Positions 1-6,439 of a DNA stretch of 11,347 bases are shown one piece after another. The stretch is from assembly GCA_003485715.1 (NCBI GenBank), contig DNIF01000008.1:1-11347 (forward strand), given 5' to 3'. Position 1 is the stretch's first letter; every line of letters begins with the position of its first letter. Position numbers and translations under genes: made by a program. The DNA comes from Gammaproteobacteria bacterium. GTDB taxonomy: Bacteria > Pseudomonadota > Gammaproteobacteria > UBA7966. The notes under the pieces were generated by a model. That model saw only the letters and a program-made list of their open reading frames with translations. It did no database searches and was not told where the DNA came from.

Positions 1-416
1 GAGTGATGCTCGTCGTCCTGCTTGCCTTCCTCGTGCTCGTGACCCTCACCCTCGTGCTCGTGCTCGTGCTCGTCATCCTCGTGCTCGTCAGCCACGGCAC
101 GCTGCAAATCGAGCGCGGAATGATGCTTGTCGTCCTGCTTGCCCTCTTCGTGCTCGTGACCCTCACCTTCGTGATGTTCAGCGAGCGTCTGTCCCGGCAG
201 ACGCAACCGCTGCCCGACTTGGATCGAATTCCCCTTGAGCCCATTGGCGACACGCAGTGCCTCGACGGTGACACCGTGGCTCTTGGCGATGCTGAAGAGG
301 GTGTTGCCCGCCTCGACTCGATGAAAGGCATCGGCAGCACTGACCGAACCAGCGGCAAGCAGGGCAGCCGCAAGGCCGAGCAGGCCCGCAGCAGGGAGTC
401 TCAAATGGTTTTGCAT
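1..416 (-). CDS. Secreted LysM protein with His/Glu/Asp-rich repetitive tail (C-terminus off the window)
   Basis: The frame opens at ATG 416-414, preceded by a GGAGA ribosome site at 430-426 (9-base spacer), and stays open to the left edge; 138 residues are visible. Residues 1-28 are a signal peptide (Leu/Ala core, cleavage near SVSA-AD). Residues 31-74 form one LysM domain, starting FHRVEAGNTLFSIA and ending QVGQRLRLP; LysM binds N-acetylglucosamine-containing glycans such as peptidoglycan, so the protein is probably periplasmic or surface-bound. From residue 80 on it becomes a His/Glu/Asp tail in which HEGEGHEHEEGKQDD occurs twice, 39 residues apart. Such a tail could bind Zn, Ni, Cu or Co, but this is inferred from composition only. 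There are 114 bases between this start and the Rap1a-like gene's stop, so it may have its own promoter. The full length and any further repeats lie outside the window. The LysM call is firm; the role is unknown. Confidence 0.85.
   Translation of the reverse strand, partial: MQNHLRLPAAGLLGLAAALLAAGSVSAADAFHRVEAGNTLFSIAKSHGVTVEALRVANGLKGNSIQVGQRLRLPGQTLAEHHEGEGHEHEEGKQDDKHHSALDLQRAVADEHEDDEHEHEHEGEGHEHEEGKQDDEHH
5..170. repeat. 117-bp-period coding repeat with a GAGCAC hexamer run
   Basis: Positions 5-53 and 122-170 match at 45 of 49 bases and lie 117 bases (39 codons) apart. They encode the duplicated acidic/His segment of the LysM protein. Between them, around 49-75, the minus strand carries a short run of GAGCAC units, coding for alternating Glu-His. 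Both patterns keep the reading frame, so copy-number change by slippage or recombination would lengthen or shorten the tail without breaking the gene. Confidence 0.8.
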
Positions 417-530
417 GAATGTGCGTCTCCAGGGACGTTCCGCCAAAAGTGGCGTTGGCAGGGTATCGTCCCCTCGTCGCCACAGCTTGAAGCCCCCAGC
501 GCCCAACTCGGGTGCCGTGTGGGTGCGCGC

Positions 531-980
531 TCAGCGAGGCGGCGTTTGCACGCAGGGCCAAGCGCGCCCGAGGACATCGATGGCGATCTCGAACGCCGGC
601 ATGGCCGCGACATCCTGACGCTCCTCGAGCCCCCGCAAGAGCGTCCCCTGAACGGTTCGAATGGACGTGGCACCCGGATCGATGCAGAAGTACTGCGTCG
701 AAGGATCCTGCTGCTGCATTTCGGTGACGGTACGTACCAGCCCGAAGATGAACTCGAGGCAAAGCCCATCTTCCCGGCTGCCGGCCGCGCCACGACACGA
801 CTGCAGCAGTTCGCCCGCAGTCAGGAACTGCTCGTCAGCCGCCGCGGTTGCCTCGGAGGCTGGGGCTTCGGTCAACGATTGACCGGTTTCCGCGCTGGCG
901 ACCGTGACTACGCCCAGCGCCATCAGGAAGATGGTTCCGACCACCAAGCCGCCTCTGCTGGCAGACCCCCGACGCTTCAC
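531..980 (-). CDS. Secreted Rap1a/Tai-like protein
   Basis: A protein of 149 residues with a signal peptide at 1-30 (positive start MKRRGSASRGG, hydrophobic core, cleavage near ASA-ET). After a low-complexity linker, residues 51-143 match the Rap1a/Tai pattern: FLTAGELLQSC, then a Cys-Leu helix (DGLCLEFIFGLV), FCIDPGATSIRTVQ, and a final AFEIAIDVLGRAWPC. The mature part has four cysteines (62, 74, 99, 143), which fits two disulfides in the periplasm. Named members of the family are immunity proteins against type VI secretion amidase effectors, but many chromosomal relatives have no known partner, and no amidase effector or T6SS gene is in this window. The start is GTG at 980-978; it overlaps the TGA of the Sel1-repeat gene (979-977), giving a GTGA coupling. 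Family assignment is by motif recall. A specific immunity role is not supported here. Confidence 0.75.
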   Translation of the reverse strand: MKRRGSASRGGLVVGTIFLMALGVVTVASAETGQSLTEAPASEATAAADEQFLTAGELLQSCRGAAGSREDGLCLEFIFGLVRTVTEMQQQDPSTQYFCIDPGATSIRTVQGTLLRGLEERQDVAAMPAFEIAIDVLGRAWPCVQTPPR

Positions 981-1822
981 TGGACGGGTGTCCGGGCCAG
1001 CAACTGTGACTTCAATTCTCCGAAACGCTGATGAGCCAGCTTCTCAGCCTCCACCTGCGCCGCAGCGTCGAGACGCTGCGCCGCGAGGTTGGCATTCAAT
1101 TCAGCGGGCTGGTGTCCGAAGCCGCTCGCCAGCCGAAACCAGATGAAGGCCTCGGTCGCGTCCTTGGGCACACCCTGCCCCTCGAGATAGGCCCCACCAA
1201 GGCCATTCATGGCGGCGGCACTCCCACCATCGGCAGCCTGCCGCCAATACGCGACTCCCTTGGCTTCATCTCGCCGCAGGCCCTTGCCGCGGAAGTACAT
1301 CGAGCCAAGGTTGTAGGCCGCGTCGGCATCACCCTTCTCGGCGGCCTTGACCCACCAGTCGTGGGCACGGCGCAGATCCTTCGGTACGCCGCTGCCGTGA
1401 TACCAGACCATTCCGAGGGCCTGCATGGATTTGGCCATACCCATCCCGGCAGCCCGTTCGAATAACTCCTTCGCACGAGCCGGATCGGACGCACCCGTGA
1501 CGTCACCGCGCATGGCCTGCATGCCGAGGGCGTGTACTGCGCGCCCTTCTCCCGCCTCGGCAGCCTTCGAGTACCAGACCTCCGCGCCCTTGGCGTCGGG
1601 CTCACCTGAGGGCAGGCCGTCCGCCGTGAGTTGGCCCAGATAGAACATCGCTGCGGCGTTGCCAGCGGCTGCGAGCTCCGCAAAGGCAGCGTGCGCCCGC
1701 TGGAAATCCTGTGCGACGAGCGCGGCCTCGGCGGCCAGCAGTGCTTGGGAGTCTGCCCTCGCTGTAGGCATCAGCGCTGCCATGACGGCGGCACAGCAAA
1801 CTACGGGTAGACGCAGGGCCAT
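977..1822 (-). CDS. Secreted Sel1-like repeat (SLR) protein
   Basis: A protein of 281 residues with a signal peptide at 1-23 (cleavage near ARA-DS), so it is predicted to be periplasmic. Residues 54-236 contain about five Sel1-like helical repeats of 35-38 residues. Their typical signatures are visible: AAMFYLGQL, AVHALGMQA, ALGMVWYHGSGVPKD, AAYNLGSMYFRGKG and AMNGLGGAYLEGQGVPKD, each followed by an A-x-x-W-x-x-x-A helix. The tail (QVEAEKLAHQRF) is like that closing many SLR proteins. SLR proteins are alpha-solenoid scaffolds for protein-protein contacts; no partner can be read from the sequence, though translational coupling to the downstream Rap1a-like gene suggests joint function. The start is ATG 1822-1820, with AGGAG at 1838-1834 and an 11-base spacer. 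A 7-bp hairpin at 1871-1887 lies just upstream. Confidence 0.88.
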   Translation of the reverse strand: MALRLPVVCCAAVMAALMPTARADSQALLAAEAALVAQDFQRAHAAFAELAAAGNAAAMFYLGQLTADGLPSGEPDAKGAEVWYSKAAEAGEGRAVHALGMQAMRGDVTGASDPARAKELFERAAGMGMAKSMQALGMVWYHGSGVPKDLRRAHDWWVKAAEKGDADAAYNLGSMYFRGKGLRRDEAKGVAYWRQAADGGSAAAMNGLGGAYLEGQGVPKDATEAFIWFRLASGFGHQPAELNANLAAQRLDAAAQVEAEKLAHQRFGELKSQLLARTPVQ

Positions 1823-1870
1823 CGTGGGTAGATCTCCTGTGGGACGAAGTGAGCGAAATCGACCGGCAGA

Positions 1871-1887
1871 CCGGGAATGGTTCCCGG
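1871..1887. promoter_or_regulatory. Short perfect dyad upstream of the Sel1-repeat gene
   Basis: The arms CCGGGAA (1871-1877) and TTCCCGG (1881-1887) are perfectly complementary around a 3-base loop. The dyad lies about 50 bases upstream of the Sel1-repeat start. It could be an operator or a leader hairpin. A minus-strand TGTAAT (1905-1900) resembles a -10 box, but the only TTGACG nearby (1923-1918) is just 12 bases away, too close for a normal -35, so I do not call a promoter. Confidence 0.35.
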
Positions 1888-1921
1888 CCGAGCGGCCAGA
1901 TTACAGCGTCATTCCTCCGTC

Positions 1922-2027
1922 AATGTCGGGCCGGTGGGAATGTCGGGCCGGTGGGAATCCAGTCCCTGGGCGGCACCGAGACTGGGTCCCCGCCTGCGCG
2001 GGGATGACGGGGCGCGCGGGGATGACG
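1922..2027. repeat. Dispersed-repeat-like element with tandemly duplicated ends
   Basis: This lies in the 264-base spacer between the Sel1-repeat and metallopeptidase genes. The core holds a 7-bp stem, TCCCCGC (1987-1993) with GCGGGGA (1998-2004), and an inner CCAGTC/GACTGG pair (1959-1964 and 1980-1985). On the minus strand it reads CGTCATCCCCGCGCAGGCGG, a form common among short dispersed intergenic repeats of beta- and gammaproteobacteria (compare dRS3-like elements). At the left end a 17-base unit, AATGTCGGGCCGGTGGG, is present in two exact tandem copies (1922-1938 and 1939-1955). At the right end GCGCGGGGATGACG occurs twice (1996-2009 and 2014-2027). The family assignment is from memory; the repeats themselves are exact in the sequence. 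Confidence 0.75.
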
Positions 2028-2086
2028 CAAAGGCCCGACGGAGGCCGGCTGGCATCGAGGCATGACGTGCCGGGACGCTTCACCTC

Positions 2087-3028
2087 TCAAACGGCGCGCC
2101 ACGCCCGGACCATGATCCCCCCAGCCAGCAGGCAAAGTGCCCAGGCAGGCAACGGCAGGTGCACCGGGGCGGGAGGCGGTGGGGGGTCGAGTGGATAGTT
2201 GATGTCCCAGCCGATGTCATCCAGGGCGGCGAGGTCGAGTCGCGTCATGTGCTTGCGCACTCCGGCGGCGATATCCGGGTCCATGGCCGCTTCCTGAGGC
2301 TGACCGCCTACTGTGCTCATCGTGCCTTGGGCGAAGTGTTCGCCTCCGGCCCCGAAGAGCGGCACGTTGCCACCAAAGGCGGCATTGGCGAGGGCTCCCG
2401 TGAACTGCGCGCCGTTCACCCGCGCGAACCAGGCGTCGGAGGTACCGAAGCCGAGGACGTGGGCGATCTCGTGCAGGGCAACGGAGTAGAAGTCGAAGCC
2501 ACTGAAGGCCTCGGTGGTGCTCACGTCCGCATCGAAGTACCAGTTGCGATCCGAATCGAAGCTGATTGTTCCGCCCCAGGGGGCGAACTCGCCGGCAGTT
2601 GCGCCCAGGGTTGCGCCCACCTCACCGCGTGCCTCGACATTCTGCAGGAAGGCACCGGTGCCGGAGGCGTTGTAGCCACCCGGCCCGCCCACGGCAAGGC
2701 CCGTCAGATTGGTCGCTCCGGCGAAGATGAGAATGGCATCCGCAGCAACCTGCAGATTGCTCACCGACACGTCCAGATTGATGTTGCGCGGATCGGTGGT
2801 GATGGCCGTCCAGGTGTTGCTGCCACTCGGTGTAATCGCGTTCAGCGTGTCAGCCAGCACGCCGGACCAGAATGCACCCGCCGCCTCCAGCACGTTGCGC
2901 CGGGCCTGCGTGAAGAAGCCCGTGTCGTCGAAGCGAAAATCGAACTGGATGGTGGCGGCGGACGCCGGCAGGGTCGCCGTGAGCAGGGCAAGGGGCAGGG
3001 CAAGCTGCCGAAGGTGGCGTACGCGCAT
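2087..3028 (-). CDS. Secreted HExxH metallopeptidase with VPLPA/PEP-CTERM-like sorting tail
   Basis: A protein of 313 residues. The signal peptide covers 1-24 (cleavage near ASA-AT). The zinc site is HEIAHVLGFG at 186-195: His186 and His190 as ligands, Glu187 as the catalytic base. A Met249 (AAMDP) could be the Met-turn, and LDLAALDDIGW (264-274) is typical of matrixin-like secreted peptidases. The third metzincin ligand is not where expected: residue 196 is Thr, so another residue, for example His231, must serve, or the site is altered. After a proline run, residues 290-313 read HLPLPAWALCLLAGGIMVRA then WRAV: a short motif, one membrane span and a basic end, as in PEP-CTERM/VPLPA-CTERM proteins sorted by exosortase. 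The motif is a variant and no exosortase is in view. The start is ATG 3028-3026, with GGAG at 3041-3038. Substrate unknown. Confidence 0.85.
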   Translation of the reverse strand: MRVRHLRQLALPLALLTATLPASAATIQFDFRFDDTGFFTQARRNVLEAAGAFWSGVLADTLNAITPSGSNTWTAITTDPRNINLDVSVSNLQVAADAILIFAGATNLTGLAVGGPGGYNASGTGAFLQNVEARGEVGATLGATAGEFAPWGGTISFDSDRNWYFDADVSTTEAFSGFDFYSVALHEIAHVLGFGTSDAWFARVNGAQFTGALANAAFGGNVPLFGAGGEHFAQGTMSTVGGQPQEAAMDPDIAAGVRKHMTRLDLAALDDIGWDINYPLDPPPPPAPVHLPLPAWALCLLAGGIMVRAWRAV

Positions 3029-3386
3029 GACGAAGGGCTCCGTGAGGGCGGGGGCAGGAAGTGAGCAGCGGTCACGGCCCTCAGCGGCGGAGGCCGTGGC
3101 CCGAAGCTTACCCGAGCCCGCGTGCGACGGGGTGCAACAACTGCCGCCGCTGATGGTCAGGGAGATACGAGCTCCGGTGCCTGCGGTGCATCAATCGACC
3201 TCGGCTACACTGCCGATGCGGTGGGGCGTGACTCTGAGGGGCGATTTCTACAAATCCTGCCGAACGCGCGACCCTTCCATCCTCTCATCCCCTGGCACCG
3301 GGCCAGTGCGACTGGTCCACGGCATCGTCGCATCCGCTGCTCCCGCTCTCACCCCACCCACGCACTTCCCGGAACTCACTGAAACC
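3029..3386. other. Divergent intergenic region, 358 bases
   Basis: This spacer lies between the divergently read metallopeptidase and serine protease genes and should hold both promoters. I see no convincing paired -35/-10. A TACACT at 3206-3211 looks like a plus-strand -10 but lacks a good -35. A hairpin-forming dyad, GGGCCAGT (3300-3307) with ACTGGTCC (3311-3318), contains one G-U pair and has no T-run after it. Plus-strand frames are open across the region, but without start signals or protein-like composition I call no gene. Confidence 0.5.
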
Positions 3387-4253
3387 ATGCCTACATCTCT
3401 CTGCGTCAACTCGCCCGACGACGCCCCGGTCATTCGAGCCGAAACCGCGCTGCACCAACATCATTCTCGGCCCCTTGCTCGACTCACCCTCTGGCTGCTC
3501 GCCGGCATTGCACTGGCATTTCCTGCCGCAGCGACCCGGGCCGAATCCCGGCTGCCGGATGTCATCGAGGAGATCTCGCCGAGTGTGGTGGGCGTCGGCA
3601 CCTTCGATCGCCTGCGCAGCCCCGCTGCGGCCCTGCTCGGCACTGGCTTCATCGTCGGTGACGGCCGCACCGTCATCACCAACGCGCACGTGGTGGCACG
3701 TCCGCTCTCGCGGACGAGCAACGAGACCTACGTCATCTTCATCGGGCGCGGCGAGCAAGGTCGCAGTGAGCCCGTGCAAGTGCTCGAACGCGACGACGAG
3801 CACGACCTCGCCGTGCTGCGCTTTACAACCGGCTCGCCCCTGCCGGCCTTCCGGTTCGCCGAACCCAGGCGTGCGCGTCCAGGGCTGCCCATCGCCTTTA
3901 CCGGCTTCCCCATCGGGGCAGTGCTCGGGCTCTACCCGGTGACGCATACGGGCATCATCGCGGGGATCTCGCCAGTAGCCATCCCGCGCGGCTCGGCACG
4001 CGAACTCACGGCCGAGCAGGTGCGTCTGCGCCGCGGAGCCTGGGACATCTACCAGCTCGATGCGGTTGCCTATCCGGGCAACAGTGGCAGTCCACTCTAT
4101 GATGTCGAGACCGGCGATCTGCTGGGCGTCATCAACATGGTGCTGGTGAAGCGCAGCCGCGAGGCTGCCCTCTCGGACCCAAGCGGCATCAGTTACGCCA
4201 TCCCGGGCGCGCAGATCATCCGGCTCCTCGATCAGCTGCGATTGAGTCACTGA
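3387..4253 (+). CDS. Trypsin/HtrA-like serine protease without PDZ domain
   Basis: From ATG 3387 the product has 288 residues; the frame is open further upstream, but this is the first ATG that leaves a plausible signal sequence. That signal has a long n-region and a core at about 31-50 (LARLTLWLLAGIALAFPAAA), so the enzyme is periplasmic or membrane-tethered. The S1 triad is visible: His101 in TNAHVV, Asp140 in EHDLAVLRF, Ser233 in GNSGSPLYD, with the HtrA-like order ISPSVVGV, GTGFIV, TNAHVV. The usual GNSGG is GNSGS here. No PDZ domain follows; the protein ends soon after the catalytic fold (SGISYAIPGAQIIRLLDQL). Without PDZ, regulation probably differs from DegP/DegS; the role is likely envelope protein processing or quality control. 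The stop codon overlaps the next start (TGATG), so it is translated together with the EamA exporter. No clear Shine-Dalgarno precedes the start. Confidence 0.88.
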   Translation: MPTSLCVNSPDDAPVIRAETALHQHHSRPLARLTLWLLAGIALAFPAAATRAESRLPDVIEEISPSVVGVGTFDRLRSPAAALLGTGFIVGDGRTVITNAHVVARPLSRTSNETYVIFIGRGEQGRSEPVQVLERDDEHDLAVLRFTTGSPLPAFRFAEPRRARPGLPIAFTGFPIGAVLGLYPVTHTGIIAGISPVAIPRGSARELTAEQVRLRRGAWDIYQLDAVAYPGNSGSPLYDVETGDLLGVINMVLVKRSREAALSDPSGISYAIPGAQIIRLLDQLRLSH

Positions 4254-5257
4254 TGCGAACCGTCGATCACCCCATCGGTCACCCCACGATGGCCAGTGCC
4301 CCGGTCGCAGCCACCGTGACCGGGGCGCCTGCTGCGTCGGTGGGCATCGCCACCACCGACAACTCGCCGCCGCGCCTGGCGTCGGCCTTCCTGGCACTGG
4401 TGCTGATCTGGTCCACCACGCCGCTGGCCATCCAGTGGAGCGCTGATGCGGAGGTCTCCTTCGTGGTCGGCCTGGGCGCACGCATGCTCGTAGGCTTCGT
4501 GATCCTCGCGGCCGTGCAACTGGCGCTGCGGCGACCATTACCGATTTCGGGCGTGGCCCTGCACGCCTATCTGGCTGCCGGCGTCGGCATCTACGGCGCC
4601 ATGCTTACCGTCTACTGGGGCGCGCAATTCATCCCCTCGGGGTGGATCGCCATCGTCGGTGGTCTCATGCCCCTATCAACCGGTCTGCTCGCTGCCTTTG
4701 TGCTGGGCGAGGACGCCTTCAGCCCGCCCCGCCTGGCCGGCATGCTGCTGGGGCTCGCCGGCCTCGTCGTGATGTTCGGCGCGAGCGGCGGCCTGGGAGC
4801 ACTCGCGCCGTTGGGCCTGATTGCCGCTGCTGCCTCGAACGTGCTGCATGGCCTGAGTGCCGTATGGCTGAAGCGCATCGACCACCGCCTGCCGGTGGTC
4901 ACGCTCCTGACTGGCGGCATCGGCATCACCTTGCCGCTCTACTTCCTGACCTGGTGGCTGCACGACGGGGCTGCGTTGCCGGAAACCTGGCACTGGCGCA
5001 CGGCGGGCAGCATCCTCTACCTCGGCGTCTTTGGCTCGGTGATCGGTTTCCTGCTCTTCTACCATCTGCTCCGCCACATGGAGGCGAGCCGCACCGCCCT
5101 GGTGTCGCTGCTGACGCCGCTTGCTTCGATCATCATCGGCGTGACAGTCAACGATGAATCCTTCGGCTGGCGCGAGGGCCTTGGGACGCTGCTCATCCTG
5201 CTCGGACTCGTCGTGTACGAGCGCGGACATGCGATTCCGGGGCTGCGGCGGGCTTGA
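4253..5257 (+). CDS. EamA/DMT-family inner-membrane transporter
   Basis: A protein of 334 residues with ten predicted membrane helices in two EamA halves (about 45-176 and 186-324). Family signs are the early LIWSTTPLAIQW, the LGEDAFSPPRLAGMLLGLAG stretch ending half one, and DESFGWREGLGTLLILLGLV ending half two. The drug/metabolite transporter superfamily mostly exports amino acids, nucleosides or other metabolites; the substrate cannot be read from sequence. The ATG at 4253 overlaps the protease stop by one base. The first 44 residues are non-membrane and low in complexity, longer than usual for the family, so an internal ATG at 4289 (Met13) is possible; the TGATG arrangement favours 4253. 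The 193-base gap to the next gene holds no gene; it has TTGACG at 5344 and TTATCC at 5388, but spacing does not make a clear promoter. Confidence 0.88.
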   Translation: MRTVDHPIGHPTMASAPVAATVTGAPAASVGIATTDNSPPRLASAFLALVLIWSTTPLAIQWSADAEVSFVVGLGARMLVGFVILAAVQLALRRPLPISGVALHAYLAAGVGIYGAMLTVYWGAQFIPSGWIAIVGGLMPLSTGLLAAFVLGEDAFSPPRLAGMLLGLAGLVVMFGASGGLGALAPLGLIAAAASNVLHGLSAVWLKRIDHRLPVVTLLTGGIGITLPLYFLTWWLHDGAALPETWHWRTAGSILYLGVFGSVIGFLLFYHLLRHMEASRTALVSLLTPLASIIIGVTVNDESFGWREGLGTLLILLGLVVYERGHAIPGLRRA

Positions 5258-5450
5258 GTCCGCTGGTTCAGCGCCCTGCCGGTCGTCACCACCACCGAGC
5301 CATGTCGTCCCCGGTGGACAACCTTCGGCCAAGTGACTTCGCCTTGACGCAGATGACTGCGCGCTCTTGCGGTCGCTGGCCCCGGCGTTATCCTCGCCTG
5401 TCGCCCCCTGCCGTGGATTTTCTGGCCGCCCCTGCCCCAGCACCCGCAAC

Positions 5451-6437
5451 ATGACCCACCCCCTCGCACAGTCGCCGGCTCCCCTGCCCCGGCTTCCCGT
5501 CGTCGACCTCGGCGGCATGCCCGCGCGCGGCGATGCCGCACGCCTTTGCATCGCACAGGCGATGGACGCCGCCTGCCGTGACCCGGGCTTCCTGCTCATC
5601 ACCGGTCACGGGATCCCGGCGGAGCTCTTCGAGCGTGCCTTCGCTGCCTCGCGCCAGTTCTTCGCCCGTCCCCTGGCCGAGAAGTCGCGGGTCGCCATCG
5701 AACACTCCCCCGTGCATCGTGGCTGGTTCGAACTCGGCCGCGAGAATCTGGATCCGGGCACACAGAAGAGTGGCGGCGACCTCAAGGAGGGCATCAAGAT
5801 CGGGCGCGACCTCCCCCCCGACCACCCGCTGGTGGTAGCCGGTGTGCCGCTGCACGGGCCAAACCAATGGCCAGAAGGCATCCCGGGCTTCCGCGAAGTC
5901 TGGACGGAGTACCACGCTCGCCTGACCGCCCTGGGGCGCGAGCTCATGAGCTGCTTTGCGCTCGCGCTGGGGCTGCCGCCGGAGCACTTCGATCCCTTCC
6001 TCGACCAGCCCATGACCACAGCGGGGCCATTGCGCTATCCACCCTTCATCAGCGGGGGTGATCGCCTGAGCGCCGGCGCACACACGGACTACGGCTGCCT
6101 GACCCTCCTCGCCCAGCACGAGCTGCCGGGGCTCGAGGTGCTTGCGCGCGACGGCACCTGGTATAGCGTGCCGGTGGTGCAGGGCGCGCTCGTGGTGAAT
6201 GTCGGCGACATGCTCGCCCGCTGGACCAACGACCGCTACGCCTCCACGGTGCACCGAGTGGTGAACCGCAGCGCCCGCGAGCGCTACTCCATCCCCTTCT
6301 TCTACGACCCGAATCACGACACGCCGGTGGCCTGCCTGCCTTCCTGCCTGGCGCCCGGGGAACGCCCCCGTTACGCGCCCACCACTGCCCTCGCCCACCT
6401 GCAGGAGAAGATCGCCCTCGCCTTCGGGCCGGGTTGA
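5451..6437 (+). CDS. Isopenicillin N synthase-like 2-oxoglutarate/Fe(II) oxygenase
   Basis: A protein of 328 residues from ATG 5451; an in-frame ATG at 5367 would add 28 residues unlike the family, so I prefer 5451, where LPRLPVVDLGG begins the conserved N-terminal strand. The N-terminal DIOX_N-type domain (about 13-130) has DPGFLLITGHGI. The core holds the iron facial triad His211-x-Asp213 (AHTDYGCLTLL) and His268 (STVHRVVN), and the 2-oxoglutarate-binding Arg278-x-Ser280 (RYSIPFFYDP). These residues predict an active cytoplasmic non-haem iron oxygenase coupling O2 and 2-oxoglutarate to oxidation of a small molecule. The substrate is unknown; bacterial members of this superfamily include ethylene-forming-type and amino-acid or antibiotic-related enzymes. 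Only two bases separate its stop from the next start, so it is very probably co-transcribed with the PuuD-like hydrolase. Confidence 0.92.
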   Translation: MTHPLAQSPAPLPRLPVVDLGGMPARGDAARLCIAQAMDAACRDPGFLLITGHGIPAELFERAFAASRQFFARPLAEKSRVAIEHSPVHRGWFELGRENLDPGTQKSGGDLKEGIKIGRDLPPDHPLVVAGVPLHGPNQWPEGIPGFREVWTEYHARLTALGRELMSCFALALGLPPEHFDPFLDQPMTTAGPLRYPPFISGGDRLSAGAHTDYGCLTLLAQHELPGLEVLARDGTWYSVPVVQGALVVNVGDMLARWTNDRYASTVHRVVNRSARERYSIPFFYDPNHDTPVACLPSCLAPGERPRYAPTTALAHLQEKIALAFGPG

Positions 6438-6439
6438 CC

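Noticed and set aside
3..1031. Long plus-strand frame beginning with a Leu/Val-rich, membrane-like stretch
   Set aside because: It is antisense to the LysM, Rap1a-like and part of the Sel1-repeat genes. The hydrophobic run comes from reading the His/Glu repeat backwards (GAGCAC becomes GTGCTC).
1922..2027. CRISPR array
   Set aside because: Copies are directly adjacent or overlapping with no spacers between them, and the core is a dispersed-repeat hairpin.
2159..3064. Plus-strand frame of 301 codons
   Set aside because: It is the antisense shadow of the metallopeptidase, which has a signal peptide, zinc motif and sorting tail.
2709..3386. N-terminal extension of the serine protease frame
   Set aside because: It overlaps the metallopeptidase gene on the other strand and would bury the signal sequence. 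ATG 3387 gives a normal secreted protease.
3285..4538. Minus-strand frame of 417 codons opposite the protease and exporter
   Set aside because: Composition is that of a GC-rich antisense shadow (Arg/Gly/Asp-rich, no domain), and the plus-strand genes have complete catalytic and membrane motifs.
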